Position numbers and translations under genes: made by a program
Source of the DNA: GCA-2746605 sp963704835
Lineage (GTDB): Bacteria; Bacteroidota; Ignavibacteria; Ignavibacteriales; Melioribacteraceae
Assembly (NCBI GenBank): GCA_963704835.1
Contig: CAVPHW010000001.1
Location: forward strand, 1-64,000
Length of the DNA: 64,000 bases
Direction of reading: 5' to 3'
Notes under the pieces: model-generated
Databases searched by the model: none
Seen by the model: only the letters and a program-made list of their open reading frames with translations
What the model was told of the DNA's origin: nothing
Part shown: one piece after another, positions 20,381 to 29,969 of the stretch
Numbering within the stretch: the stretch's first letter is position 1
Layout of the letters: every line of letters starts with the position of its first letter

Positions 20381-21754
20381 TTATTTTACTAATGCCATTG
20401 TTTTTGTTTGTATGTTTTTTCCATAAAAAAACTTATAAAAATAAATCCCTGAGGATAAATTACTTGAGTTAAATACTTCTTTATGGTTTCCAGAATTTTT
20501 GACACTATCAACAAGAGTCTTTATCTCTCTTCCAAGAGAATCGTAAATAACTATTTTTACCCTACTTGGTTCATCAATAAAATATTCAATGGTTGTTTCA
20601 GGATTAAAAGGGTTGGGATAGTTCTGCATAAGATTAAAATTATTCGGTATATCATGTGGGAAATTGTTCTTCACAGTTGTTACCCAACCCATTTTAATTT
20701 TTATATAGTCGGAAAGGTTTTTACCCATTTCTTGGTGGTGACGAACTCTCGGGTGTTTTGTCCAGTTTGGATCGTGAGGGAAAAAATATGTCCCGAGTTT
20801 TGAATCGTTGTTTTTATTGTACATATATTCAACTGCACTTTCTATATAGCCAGGCCATGGAGATCCTATTTTTGTTGCGTCCATACTACCTAAAGAACAA
20901 ACAATAAACGAATTGGGATGATGATTTCTTATTTCACTAATAAAATCAACATAGGCATAAATAATTTTAGAAGAATCCAGCGTTCCTACAAGCCAACTGT
21001 CATTCTGAAATAGATTGACAACAACAACATCTGCTTCGAATCGACTAAAATCCCAGATACTTTCCGGGTTTTCTGCATCTAGACGATAATAATATTGTGA
21101 CATAACCATATCAAACCAGCTAATCATAATACCAATTCCACTTTTAGCAATACACATATAATCAGCATTTAATAAACGCGCAGCAATTGCGCCATATGCT
21201 AAAAAATTGTTCTCATAAACTAGCTTATCATCCGCATAGCTATCTGGTGCTTCGTTTCCCATACCGCAGGTTATAGAATTGCCGTAAAACAATATTTTAT
21301 GCTCAGGTCTAGTCGGTGGAGTAACCAAAGTTTTCCCATCATTAATTTGAATGCCTAAAAATTTAGTTGGCCCTGAAGATGCTTCCGTTCTACGAAATAT
21401 TAATAAACTATGGACTGTATCTTTTAGAGAAGCCGAAACAAGATAGATTTGGCTTCCAACATTGCAATCAATAACCTGGGGGTGTTCATAATCTTCATCA
21501 ATAAAAACATTAAAATAGGATTGTCCTGTTTTGTCATCAAGCATCAGAATAAGCAAAGATCCTTCAAAATTAGCTTTTATGTAAGTGCCTGGCCAGAAAA
21601 GAGTAGGTTGGTCCGGAATGGAAAAATCTATTCTTCCGGTATATTGAAAATTTGGGTGATCAGCTTTTATTTTTGTAATTCCATGTGATTCTGAAAACAT
21701 ACAAAAAATAATTAGGGGTAATAAAATTAGTGAGATACTTTCTTTTCTGTTCAT
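20381..21754 (-). CDS. Secreted CE2-type carbohydrate esterase (SGNH fold) with T9SS tail
   Basis: A 457-residue protein with a signal peptide, a jelly-roll N-terminal domain (FQYTGRIDF..LFWPGTYIKANFEG) typical of carbohydrate esterase family 2, and an SGNH hydrolase domain: GNSITCGMG carries the Ser nucleophile and KHPRVRHHQEMG the catalytic His. The tail carries NYPNPFNPETTI and ends KTMALVK, a T9SS sorting signal. CE2 enzymes remove acetyl groups from xylan or glucomannan. It lies 34 bases upstream of the propeller kinase gene on the same strand, so the two may be co-transcribed or functionally linked. Confidence 0.85.
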   Translation of the reverse strand: MNRKESISLILLPLIIFCMFSESHGITKIKADHPNFQYTGRIDFSIPDQPTLFWPGTYIKANFEGSLLILMLDDKTGQSYFNVFIDEDYEHPQVIDCNVGSQIYLVSASLKDTVHSLLIFRRTEASSGPTKFLGIQINDGKTLVTPPTRPEHKILFYGNSITCGMGNEAPDSYADDKLVYENNFLAYGAIAARLLNADYMCIAKSGIGIMISWFDMVMSQYYYRLDAENPESIWDFSRFEADVVVVNLFQNDSWLVGTLDSSKIIYAYVDFISEIRNHHPNSFIVCSLGSMDATKIGSPWPGYIESAVEYMYNKNNDSKLGTYFFPHDPNWTKHPRVRHHQEMGKNLSDYIKIKMGWVTTVKNNFPHDIPNNFNLMQNYPNPFNPETTIEYFIDEPSRVKIVIYDSLGREIKTLVDSVKNSGNHKEVFNSSNLSSGIYFYKFFYGKNIQTKTMALVK

Positions 21755-22022
21755 TTCAATACCTTACAGTTTTAATTCACTTTTTGTCTTTACTTTTTTA
21801 ATGCCGACCTTGTTTTGAAAAATGCAATTTGATTTTCCTAAAAACTATTTCCCAATTATTAAATAACCTTAGTTGCACAAATATATAATTTATTCATCAT
21901 ATTTAAATACCAAGGATTTTTCCGGAAATATATAGTTTATCCCTGAATCCAAGTTGAAGGACTCATTCCTACATCAAAACACTAATGATTAATAAATAAG
22001 AATTTTAAATTTACGATGAAAC

Positions 22023-23201
22023 TTAACCCAAATAAGAAGCCGCCAAATCAAATATGTTATCAAAATTTACATTTACAATTTCTCTTTTGTCCTCATCTAC
22101 AGGAAATGGCGTCTCATGAGAATAGTTAAAGGGGAAGTCTGTAATCATGGTTCTAATTGGGATTTTTTTGTTCGCACCATTAAGCGTGTTTATAACCGAC
22201 TCTGGTGGAACTACCTGATCTTTAATCAAAGATACAGCAAAAATTTTATCTTTTAATTCAAGAAATCTCTCTTCTCTAATATCTCTAAGACCATATTGCG
22301 TTAATAAGCTTTTAAAATATTTTATTTCAGTAAGAGAAGTTCTCTCAATTCTTCCCTTATTTAAATAATCATCAAAAAGCTTAAAAAACCGACTAGTAGA
22401 ATTATAAGCTTCATTATCTAAGATGGCTTTAGCAACTGGAAACATTATATCAAATGTTGGTCCGCCACAAAACATGAACATCTTTGAGTGATCAAAATAG
22501 TTCTGGGGATTGGCCATCAGCAAAACCTCGGCCAATAAAGCACCAATTGAATAGCTAAAAAAGTTTATGGAAGCATCGTCATAAATTAATTTGTGTCTTC
22601 CTCCTCTTATTTCTTCAACCAGTTTAGTTATATCAGAAAATGTTTGAAAACCGGAAGTAAAAAATCTTGAGGGATTATGATGAAGTCTTGTACTTAATGC
22701 TGCATTTGCAAAAGTTGAATTCTTATTGTCTGCAAATTGAGATGAACGATAGTCTGAAATCATTTTCATTGTTCTTGGATTGCTCCAAGCTATTGGTGCT
22801 CTATTCATATGAAACGCAATTGGAAAAAGGACAATTGCTTTTCCGGTTAATTTATTAAGTGTTAATGCCCAAGGCAAATATTTTTGCCAAAGTCTTTCAT
22901 TTAATCCATGAAACAAAAAAATAACATCCTTGGATCTGCCAGTATTTCTCCCCTTAATAATAATATAATTGAACTTATTATTTTCTTCTATATCAGCATC
23001 TTCTGCACTGAAAAAGATCTCCTTTTCTAGTTCCGTTGCCTCAATGTTGGTGGAATATGGAAAATCTGAAATTTGAGTGTCTAAACTATTTGACACAAAT
23101 GGAAGATTAAAAATTGTTGCGTTTGCTTCGCTAAGATCTGTTTTTTCTTTCCTAATATCAAACGCATTTTTTAGATAAATATTTTGTTCAAAGTAATCCA
23201 A
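22023..23201 (-). CDS. Alpha/beta-hydrolase-like protein, DUF6051 type
   Basis: A 392-residue cytoplasmic protein. FLFHGLNERLWQKYLPWA is the oxyanion-loop HG motif of alpha/beta hydrolases, and FFSYSIGALLAEVL holds a likely nucleophile elbow (S-Y-S-I-G). DQVVPPESV and SHETPFPVDED are plausible sites for the acid and His. It resembles the family I know as DUF6051, which has no established substrate. It begins three bases after the stop of a MerR regulator gene, so the two are co-transcribed and the regulator probably controls this enzyme. Confidence 0.65.
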   Translation of the reverse strand: MDYFEQNIYLKNAFDIRKEKTDLSEANATIFNLPFVSNSLDTQISDFPYSTNIEATELEKEIFFSAEDADIEENNKFNYIIIKGRNTGRSKDVIFLFHGLNERLWQKYLPWALTLNKLTGKAIVLFPIAFHMNRAPIAWSNPRTMKMISDYRSSQFADNKNSTFANAALSTRLHHNPSRFFTSGFQTFSDITKLVEEIRGGRHKLIYDDASINFFSYSIGALLAEVLLMANPQNYFDHSKMFMFCGGPTFDIMFPVAKAILDNEAYNSTSRFFKLFDDYLNKGRIERTSLTEIKYFKSLLTQYGLRDIREERFLELKDKIFAVSLIKDQVVPPESVINTLNGANKKIPIRTMITDFPFNYSHETPFPVDEDKREIVNVNFDNIFDLAASYLG

Positions 23202-23204
23202 GGT

Positions 23205-23927
23205 CTATCCTTTATCCTTCTTTTTTTCTTTCACGATTCTTTTTTGATTTTTGGTCCTTACGCTTTGAATCTCCTTTTGTTTAGCTTTCAACAAATTTTC
23301 CCACCGCGATATTCCCTCTTTCAACAAATTCATTTTGGAAAACAATTGAGAAATTGCCTTGTTCATTTGGTCTAGGCGATCTTGGGTCTCTTTCGGCGAA
23401 TAGTGGTTAATGTCGTTGCTAATCACCAAGAAATCTCTAAAATAGTCTGAAATCGTCTTTATTTCTTCAAGTGAGTAATTGAACAACTGGAGGTCTCGCA
23501 CTAATTGACACATATAAACATATAACTCAGAATAAAGTCTAAAACCACCTGCACTCCTTAATTCCGATTCAATTATTCCTTTTTCTTCCCAATGCTTAAT
23601 TGTTCTGGCACTAACACCAACTTTTTTAGCAAGATTACTAATAGTGATGAATTGCGCCATGTTTTTCTCTTCTTCTTTAATTTGAGAGTTGTTTGGCAGT
23701 CCAATTTTTTTTACAATTTTTTGAATTTCCGGAATGCTGTATCCAACATTCACCAAAGAAACCAACATTGAAACCTGCTCTAACGTTCCTTTTGTATAAT
23801 ATGCGGTTTTGTCATCCGTAATGCCTGCTGGCTTCATTAAATTGTTAGACTCTAACTCATTAAGAATCTTTTCAGAGATTCCTGTTTGCTTTATCAAGTC
23901 TTTTCTTAGAAAAATATTGCTTGCCAT
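23205..23927 (-). CDS. MerR-family regulator with two tandem winged-helix domains
   Basis: A 240-residue protein. Residues of about 88-160 form a clear MerR DNA-binding domain (FITISNLAKKVGVSARTIKHWEEKGII, GFRLYSEL, LEEIKTI). Residues of about 5-75 look like a second, more divergent one (FLRKDLIKQTGISEKILNELESNNLM..YYTKGTLEQVSMLVSLVNVGYSIPEIQKIV). A helical C-terminal segment with repeated Lys follows; no Cys or effector domain is seen. It is first in a two-gene unit with a hydrolase and has a candidate operator just upstream. Confidence 0.8.
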   Translation of the reverse strand: MASNIFLRKDLIKQTGISEKILNELESNNLMKPAGITDDKTAYYTKGTLEQVSMLVSLVNVGYSIPEIQKIVKKIGLPNNSQIKEEEKNMAQFITISNLAKKVGVSARTIKHWEEKGIIESELRSAGGFRLYSELYVYMCQLVRDLQLFNYSLEEIKTISDYFRDFLVISNDINHYSPKETQDRLDQMNKAISQLFSKMNLLKEGISRWENLLKAKQKEIQSVRTKNQKRIVKEKKKDKG

Positions 23928-23960
23928 ACCTTTACGTTCGCTATTTATTAAACTATCCGT

Positions 23961-23974
23961 TTACGTACACGTAA
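23961..23974 (-). promoter_or_regulatory. Candidate MerR operator
   Basis: TTACGT and ACGTAA arms separated by AC lie about 35 bases upstream of the tandem-MerR gene start, in an otherwise AT-rich gap. The position suits autoregulation; binding is inferred from symmetry alone. Confidence 0.4.
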
Positions 23975-24110
23975 TATAGAGTATTGTTTTTATTTGTGCA
24001 AGAAAATCTTTTGTTGTTAGAAAATATTTTTGCCCTAATTCTGTAATTTGACTCCCCTATTCCAAACTTTTTACTTCCCTTATATTCACAAAACAAAGTC
24101 AACTATTTAT

Positions 24111-24118
24111 TAACTTTG
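24111..24118 (+). promoter_or_regulatory. Candidate Bacteroidota-type -7 promoter element
   Basis: TAACTTTG fits the TAnnTTTG element known from Bacteroidota promoters and lies 54 bases before the U32 gene start. I see no convincing -33 element, so the call is weak. Confidence 0.3.
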
Positions 24119-24172
24119 CTAAGCAATTAAATATTGATTTGAACTTTTACAATACTTTAAAAGAAAGACATA

Positions 24173-25411
24173 ATGAGACACAACAATATAGAAGTAATGG
24201 CTCCGGTTGGATCCTACGAAGCACTAATGGCAGCAATAAAAGGTGGCTGTAATTCCATTTATTTTGGAATTGAACAGTTAAACATGCGTGCTCGTTCATC
24301 AAACAACTTTACAACAGAGGACTTAGCCGATATAGCAAAAATTTGTAAGGAAAATAATATTAAATCATATATCACCTTAAATACTGTTTTATATGATCAT
24401 GATATTAATTTGATGAAAACAATAATTGATGCTGCCAAAACAAATGGAATTGATGCAATTATTGCCTCTGATCATGCGGCTATGAATTATGCAAAAAAAA
24501 TCGGGTACCCAATTCATATTTCTACTCAGTGCAATATTAGCAACTTTGAGACAGTAGAATTTTATGCAAATTACGGTGACGTAATGGTATTAGCTCGCGA
24601 ATTAAGCCTTCAGCAAGTCGCAAGTATTTCTGCCGAAATTGAACGAAAAGGAATCAAGGGTCCTTCTGGAGAACTTGTTGAGGTGGAAGTGTTCGCACAT
24701 GGTGCTTTATGCATGGCTGTTTCTGGTAAATGTTATTTAAGTCTGCACTCTCATAATTCATCTGCTAATCGCGGAGCTTGCATTCAAAATTGCAGAAGAG
24801 AGTATACAGTTATTGATAAGGAAGAAGGCATTGAGCTAGATATTGATAATGAATATATAATGAGCGCAAAGGATTTAGCAACAATCGATTTTCTTGATAA
24901 GGTTTTACATGCCGGTGTAAGAGTTTTAAAGATCGAAGGTCGTGGTCGTTCTGCTGACTATGTTTACACAACTGTAAAATGTTATAGAGAGGCTGTAGAT
25001 TCTATTTTAGAAGGAACATATACAGAAGAGAAAATTCAAGATTGGAAAGAAAGGTTGGCGACTGTTTACAATAGAGGATTTTGGGATGGCTATTATCTCG
25101 GTAAAAAAATGGGGGAATGGAGCGAAGTCTATGGCTCAAAGGCAACAACGAAAAAAATATTGTTGGGAAGAGGAATTAAATATTTTGCAAAAGCCAAGAT
25201 TGGCGAATTTTTGATTGAATCGCATTCCCTTAAAAAGGGAGACAACATATTAATCACCGGACCAACAACTGGAATTATTGAAACTTATGTGGAAGAAATT
25301 AGAGTTGATGACAAAGAGGTGGGAGAGGTAAAAAAAGGAGATTATTTTTCTATTCGCGTTGATGAAACTATTAGAGCTTCAGATAAAATTTATAAGATTG
25401 TCAACAGCTAA
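24173..25411 (+). CDS. Peptidase U32-family protein (probable RNA or quinone hydroxylase type)
   Basis: A 412-residue protein with the U32 barrel (APVGSYEALMAAIKGGCNSIYFG at the N-terminus, STQCNISN, and EVFAHGALCMAVSGKCYLS..NRGACIQNCRREY). The four clustered Cys (roughly residues 177-205) correspond to those that bind an iron-sulfur cluster in UbiU/UbiV, and KIEGRGRSADYV is the usual later motif. Despite the name, studied relatives (TrhP, RlhA, UbiU/V) do oxygen-independent hydroxylation of tRNA, rRNA or ubiquinone precursors; true peptidase activity is doubtful. Its stop codon overlaps the start of a ferredoxin gene, a likely electron partner. Confidence 0.85.
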   Translation: MRHNNIEVMAPVGSYEALMAAIKGGCNSIYFGIEQLNMRARSSNNFTTEDLADIAKICKENNIKSYITLNTVLYDHDINLMKTIIDAAKTNGIDAIIASDHAAMNYAKKIGYPIHISTQCNISNFETVEFYANYGDVMVLARELSLQQVASISAEIERKGIKGPSGELVEVEVFAHGALCMAVSGKCYLSLHSHNSSANRGACIQNCRREYTVIDKEEGIELDIDNEYIMSAKDLATIDFLDKVLHAGVRVLKIEGRGRSADYVYTTVKCYREAVDSILEGTYTEEKIQDWKERLATVYNRGFWDGYYLGKKMGEWSEVYGSKATTKKILLGRGIKYFAKAKIGEFLIESHSLKKGDNILITGPTTGIIETYVEEIRVDDKEVGEVKKGDYFSIRVDETIRASDKIYKIVNS

Positions 25412-25638
25412 TGATTTCTATTTCATATTACAGAAGCAAATGCATTGGTTGTAACGCTTGTGTAGAAGCAGATTCTGAAAGATGGCGTGTTTCTAAAAAA
25501 GATGGGAAATGTAATTTGGTAGGCGGAAAAGAGAAAAAAGGAATATATCAACTTGTTGTTGGGAATGAGGAAGAGAACGCTCTTAAAGCTGCCTCTGCTA
25601 ATTGTCCGTCAAAAATTATTAAGTTTACAATTAAATAG
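25411..25638 (+). CDS. Small single-cluster [4Fe-4S] ferredoxin
   Basis: A 75-residue protein with CIGCNAC near the N-terminus and a distal CPS near the C-terminus, which give the four ligands of one [4Fe-4S] cluster. An additional Cys (DGKCNLV) lies between. Its ATG overlaps the stop of the U32 gene (TAATG), so translation is coupled and the pair should be made in equal amounts. It likely passes electrons to the U32 protein; this is inference from coupling and from the iron-sulfur chemistry of that family. Confidence 0.8.
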   Translation: MISISYYRSKCIGCNACVEADSERWRVSKKDGKCNLVGGKEKKGIYQLVVGNEEENALKAASANCPSKIIKFTIK

Positions 25639-25639
25639 T

Positions 25640-25770
25640 TTATTTTTTTGTCGCTTCGAAGTGCGCTGCGATTGAGAAATCTCCGACCTAAGCCTCTGAG
25701 ATCTCTCCCACAAAAAAAGGTGGGCAAGCACAAAAAAAGGACCTGAGATAACAACTTTTTTACAAAAGAG
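25640..25770. repeat. Unexplained GC-richer intergenic block
   Basis: This gap differs in composition from its AT-rich flanks. It holds a CACAAAAAAAGG sequence twice (about 25710 and 25730) and short inverted segments (GAGAAATCTC, GAGATCTCTC). It resembles a decayed intergenic palindromic repeat. No coding potential is convincing. Confidence 0.35.
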
Positions 25771-25780
25771 AATTCCTGAT

Positions 25781-26284
25781 ATGAAACATCCCGTTAAAAA
25801 TAAACAGAACAATTCCAAAATGTGTTTTGTGTGCGGAATTAATAACTCACTCGGATTAAAAGCCTCTTTTTACGAACTTGAAAATGAAGAACTAGTCGCA
25901 ATTTTTACTCCCAAAGATATTCACCAAAGTTACCCTGGCAGACTTCATGGAGGAATTGCTTCAACAATATTAGACGAAACCATTGGCAGAGCCATTCTGA
26001 TCAAAGATAAAAACATTTGGGGAGTTACCTTAGAGCTAAACGTAAAATTTAAAAAACCCGTTCCTTATGATGAAGAGTTAAAGGTTGTCTGTAAAATTAC
26101 GAATGAGTCTTCACGAACATTTGAAGGTGAAGGAAAAATCTTCTTACCAAATGGTGATATAGCTGTTGTTGCAGAAGGTAAATATTTTAAAATGTCTGTC
26201 GATAAAATAACAGATGCTGATTTTACCGAAGATCAATGGTTTAAATTATCAAGTGAGGATGATCCAATAGAAATAGAAATTTGA
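25781..26284 (+). CDS. Hotdog-fold thioesterase (PaaI-like)
   Basis: A 167-residue protein. The PaaI/YbgC-type hotdog core is visible: YPGRLHGGIASTILDETIGRAIL, in which HGG precedes the catalytic acidic residue on the central helix, and VTLELNVKFKKPVPYDEELKVVCKI, the paired strand. It also opens with a CFVCG motif, common in this subfamily. It probably hydrolyses an acyl-CoA; the substrate is unknown. It is followed after 24 bases by a GNAT gene on the same strand. Confidence 0.8.
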   Translation: MKHPVKNKQNNSKMCFVCGINNSLGLKASFYELENEELVAIFTPKDIHQSYPGRLHGGIASTILDETIGRAILIKDKNIWGVTLELNVKFKKPVPYDEELKVVCKITNESSRTFEGEGKIFLPNGDIAVVAEGKYFKMSVDKITDADFTEDQWFKLSSEDDPIEIEI

Positions 26285-26308
26285 AAAAGCAGAAATTCTT
26301 TCAAGCGA

Positions 26309-26821
26309 ATGAAAAACATCAACCCAAAAATTACCGTTAGAATAGCAAATCAAAATGATTGGAAAAGAATAATAGAAATTTACAATCATGCTGTCTTAGA
26401 AAAAGGCAAAACAGCCGACACTGAATTGCAAACCGTTGAGGGCAAACAAGATTGGCTGTCTCAACATTTACCTCCAAAACACATAATACTTTTAGCCGAA
26501 ATAGATTCTCAAATTGTTGGATGGTGTAGTTTAAGTCCACACAGACCCGGGAGAAAAGCCCTAGAAAAAACAGCCGAAATTAGTTACTATGTTGATAATA
26601 ATTATAGAAAACTTGGAATTGCTTCCGCGCTTATAAACTCTGCAATTGAAACGGCCAAAGAAAATGGTATTAACAATCTGTTCGGAATTTTGTTAGATGT
26701 AAATTTAGTTAGTGTGACTATTCTAGAAAAGTTTGGTTTTAAAAAATGGGGGCACTTACCAAACATTGCAGAAATAGATGGCGAGACTTGTGGGCAGTTT
26801 ATTTATGGTAGGCATCTTTAA
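26309..26821 (+). CDS. GNAT acetyltransferase, phosphinothricin-acetyltransferase-like
   Basis: A 170-residue protein with the GNAT fold of the Pat/Bar subfamily: VRIANQNDWKRIIEIYNHAV at the start, VGWCSLSPHRPG, then EISYYVDNNYRKLGIASALI, in which RKLGIAS is the acetyl-CoA pyrophosphate loop, and FGFKKWGHLP near the end. It acetylates an amine of unknown identity; relatives act on phosphinothricin, methionine sulfoximine or other small amines. It lies in a probable operon with the thioesterase. Confidence 0.8.
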   Translation: MKNINPKITVRIANQNDWKRIIEIYNHAVLEKGKTADTELQTVEGKQDWLSQHLPPKHIILLAEIDSQIVGWCSLSPHRPGRKALEKTAEISYYVDNNYRKLGIASALINSAIETAKENGINNLFGILLDVNLVSVTILEKFGFKKWGHLPNIAEIDGETCGQFIYGRHL

Positions 26822-26953
26822 GCTGGTCTTTCTTTTTCCGTCACATACAAATTTAAGCTCTATCAATATAGCGTTGGTTTTCATTTGCTTCTTTATTTAA
26901 TTGGGATTATGTTACGCTTATAAAATTTAATAATGCTTCTTAGTTGGTGCAAC

Positions 26954-29426
26954 ATGAGAAAGAATTTCTTATTCCTTTTAATCCTAGTTCCATTTCAATT
27001 TGTTTTGTCTCAATGGGTTTCTCAACCAAGAATTACCAACAATTATTTGTCGAAAGTCTATTTTACGGATCCACAAAATGGATGGATAGTAGGAGGACCT
27101 GGGCACAATTCTTCACACATCCGACTCTGGAATTAATTGGGAAATACAAAACTCTGGAATATATACGGAATTTAGGGATGTCTTTTTTATTAATCCACAA
27201 GTTGGATGGGCATCAAGTGATAGCGGTTATATCCTAAAAACTATAGACTCTGGTAAAAATTGGTTTGTTCAACGCGGCCCAATTACTGCTGACTATGTTG
27301 AAACAATATTTTTTATAGATACATTAGTTGGCTGGGCAACGAATATTCATTATGATGAAGACTATAATGTTGATTATTCTGTTTTAAACACTGTTGATGG
27401 AGGAAATAGCTGGAATATTCAGTACACAAATCTCAATGAAATGCCGAAGAAAATCTCCTTTTTTGATTCAAATAATGGTCTCTTAAATACTGGTTCATGG
27501 TGGAGTGGAGACTCTGAATTATTGCAGACAAGTGATGGGGGAAAATCATGGCAAAGGAAGTTATGGTCGGGCAGTAATCTTTTATCTTATTCCTTTATAA
27601 ATAAAGATATCGGTTGGGTCGTTGGGGGTAGAAATGTTTTAATTGGTGACTTAGAAGTATATAAAACTACAAATAGTGGTAGCACTTGGGACAAAACAGA
27701 AGTTTGGTGGAATGAGTATGGTGCGCGGATATATTTTGTAGATGAGTTAACAGGCTGGATAACGAATGGCACTAGAATGAGGTTTACATCTGATGGAGGA
27801 AATACTTGGGTAAGCCAAAATTGTAATGGTGGCAATTCAATACACTTTTCAACAAAAACCAATGGTTGGGCTGTTGGTTATGGAGGTTCGATTTATAGAT
27901 ACGATACTAATAAATTCTTATCTCTAACTAGCCCTGTTGGTAACGAACATTTTTCAACTACCTACAACTTACCTATTAAGTGGCAATTTAACTGGGTTGA
28001 AAAAGTTAGATTAGATTATACTATAAATGAAGGAATAACATGGGTAAATTTAGCTAGAAACTATCCTGCAAATGATTCCACTTTCAATTGGAGACTCAAT
28101 GCTTCTTTGTCCAGTCATTGCCTTGTTCGCATAATGGATGAGTCCGATTCGTCCATGTTTGATATTAGCAATCCATTTTTTATCGACCCAGTAGAAGTAG
28201 AGGAAAACAATTCTACCCTGCTGTCATTTTTACCATTCGAAGACTTAAGAAGAATAGCCATTTCTGACAAATATGCTTTTATTACCTCTGAAGAAAAGGG
28301 CTTTTATGTTTTTAATATCTCCAATCCTAAAAACCCATTTTTTGTTACTAGGTTTCAAACCGAGGGTTGGGCGGCAAGTACAAAATATATAGATGAAAAA
28401 TTATATGTGGCCGAAAGGTCTGCTGGTCTTACTATTTATGACGTACACGACTCAAAGAATATTTACCTTCTAGGCAAGTTCGCGATTAGCGGCTCAGCTC
28501 TTGAGGTTATTATCGTAGATTCAATTGCTTTCGTTTCTGATTATTATTATGGATTAAGGATTCTAAATGTAAAAACCCCGAACGAAATTTATGAAATTAG
28601 CAGCATAAAAGGTTCATCAACATTTTTTGTAGATTACCCATTCGTATATAGAATTAAAGTTGATCTTTATCCATATGTTCTCAAACTTGAAATAATAGAT
28701 GTCTCCAATTTATCTAGCCCCTTAATAATTTCGAGCATTGATTTGCCTCCTGCATCTGGAGAGATTTATAATATTACTGCAAATCAAAATTTGGTTTTGC
28801 TTGGTCTTGAATCTGGGTTAGTAAGTATTGATGTTTCAGATAAGTTTAATCCTAAACAGATCACAACATTTTCACCTGATGATATTTATATAATAAATAA
28901 AATGATAATTTCTAATAAAATCGCTTATGTAGCAAACAGATGGTATGGTCTAGATCTCTTAACCAATATTGATTTGCCAAACATAGAGAGGGTGGGATAT
29001 CTTCATAGGAAAAAACAAATAAACTTTTTTTCCCCTGGCTATTTTAATGACTTTATAAAAAAAGGTTCCTTGGTATATCTGGTTGACCGTTTTGATGGGC
29101 TTTATATAATAAATTGTTTTCCTAAAACCGTTCCCGCACAAGACCAAAAGAACACAATTCCAGTGAATTTTTCTTTATCTCAAAACTTTCCCAACCCTTT
29201 TAATCCTTCAACAGTAATAAATTACTCACTTCCTAAGCAAACCTTTGTTAATATCACGATATATAATTCTCTTGGCGGCGAAATAGAACTGTTAGTTAAT
29301 CAAGAGAAGCAAGCTGGCAGTTATGCCGTACAGTATGATGCTTCTGGTGTGTCAAGCGGCGTTTACTTTTATGCAATTAAGACTAGCGAATATGTGCAAG
29401 TAAAAAAAATGCTGTTTGTAAAATGA
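26954..29426 (+). CDS. Secreted YCF48/BNR and LVIVD-repeat protein with T9SS tail (one frame break)
   Basis: The ATG at 26954 opens a signal peptide ending FVLSQ. A G missing from the GGG run at about 27101 breaks the frame; across it the chain reads GGPG then GTILHTSDSGINWE, so I treat it as one protein of about 824 residues. The first part has YCF48-like repeats (VYFTDPQNGWIVGG, ISFFDSNNGLL, IYFVDELTGWITNG, each with DGGNTW). The middle has LVIVD-type repeats (YAFITSEEKGFYVFNISNPKNP). The end is a T9SS tail (NFPNPFNPSTVI, ending KKMLFVK). It is likely displayed on the surface; no enzyme motif is seen. Confidence 0.8.
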
Positions 29427-29864
29427 AAAAAAACGACGCTCCAATAATTTTAGAACAAACATTCAATGCATCGATTGAAACTGTTTGGAATTCTATAACA
29501 GAAATTGACCAAATGAGGAAATGGTATTTTAACAACATTCCTTCATTTAAACCAGAGGTTGGTTTTACAACTCAATTTAATATTCACAATGATAGTCGAG
29601 ATTTTTTACATCTTTGGAAAATCATTGAAGTGGTATCCGCTAAAAAAAATCTCATATAATTGGAAGTATAAAAATTACCTGGGTGACTCTAATGTTATTT
29701 TTGAATTATTTAAAAAGCACGAACATACTTTACTAAGATTAACAACCGTGATATTAGAAGATTTTCCTGATGAAATTCCAGAGTTTACCAGAGAAAGCTG
29801 TTTGGGCGGCTGGAATTATTTTATAACTAAAAGTTTAAAAAATTATTTAGACAATACTACTTAA
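29423..29864 (+). CDS. SRPBCC (AHSA1-like) domain protein, one frame break
   Basis: The start overlaps the preceding stop (ATGA). The N-terminal part (LEQTFNASIETVWNSITEIDQMRKWYF) is the first strand and helix of an AHSA1/START-type ligand-binding domain, and the C-terminal part (GGWNYFITKSLKNYL) is the long closing helix. They lie in different frames; deleting one A from the A-run near 29645 joins them as VSAKKISYNWKYK and gives a protein of about 146 residues, the usual size. Function is unknown; the family binds small hydrophobic ligands or co-chaperones Hsp90. Confidence 0.75.
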
Positions 29865-29969
29865 TTCTCAATTATATTCGTGTTCTTTTGCTGCCTTAAA
29901 CACAATTATTGATTAGCAACATTAACTTGTTTTCTTGTTATATTGCACAAATTAAACTAGGTGATTTTT

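Noticed and set aside
24173..25411. A true protease role for the U32 protein
   Set aside because: The conserved Cys cluster and overlapping ferredoxin match the hydroxylase group; studied relatives of this type are not peptidases.
25548..25818. Minus-strand ORFs over the ferredoxin end and the following gap
   Set aside because: They overlap a well-supported ferredoxin and a repeat-like block; no ribosome site or family match.
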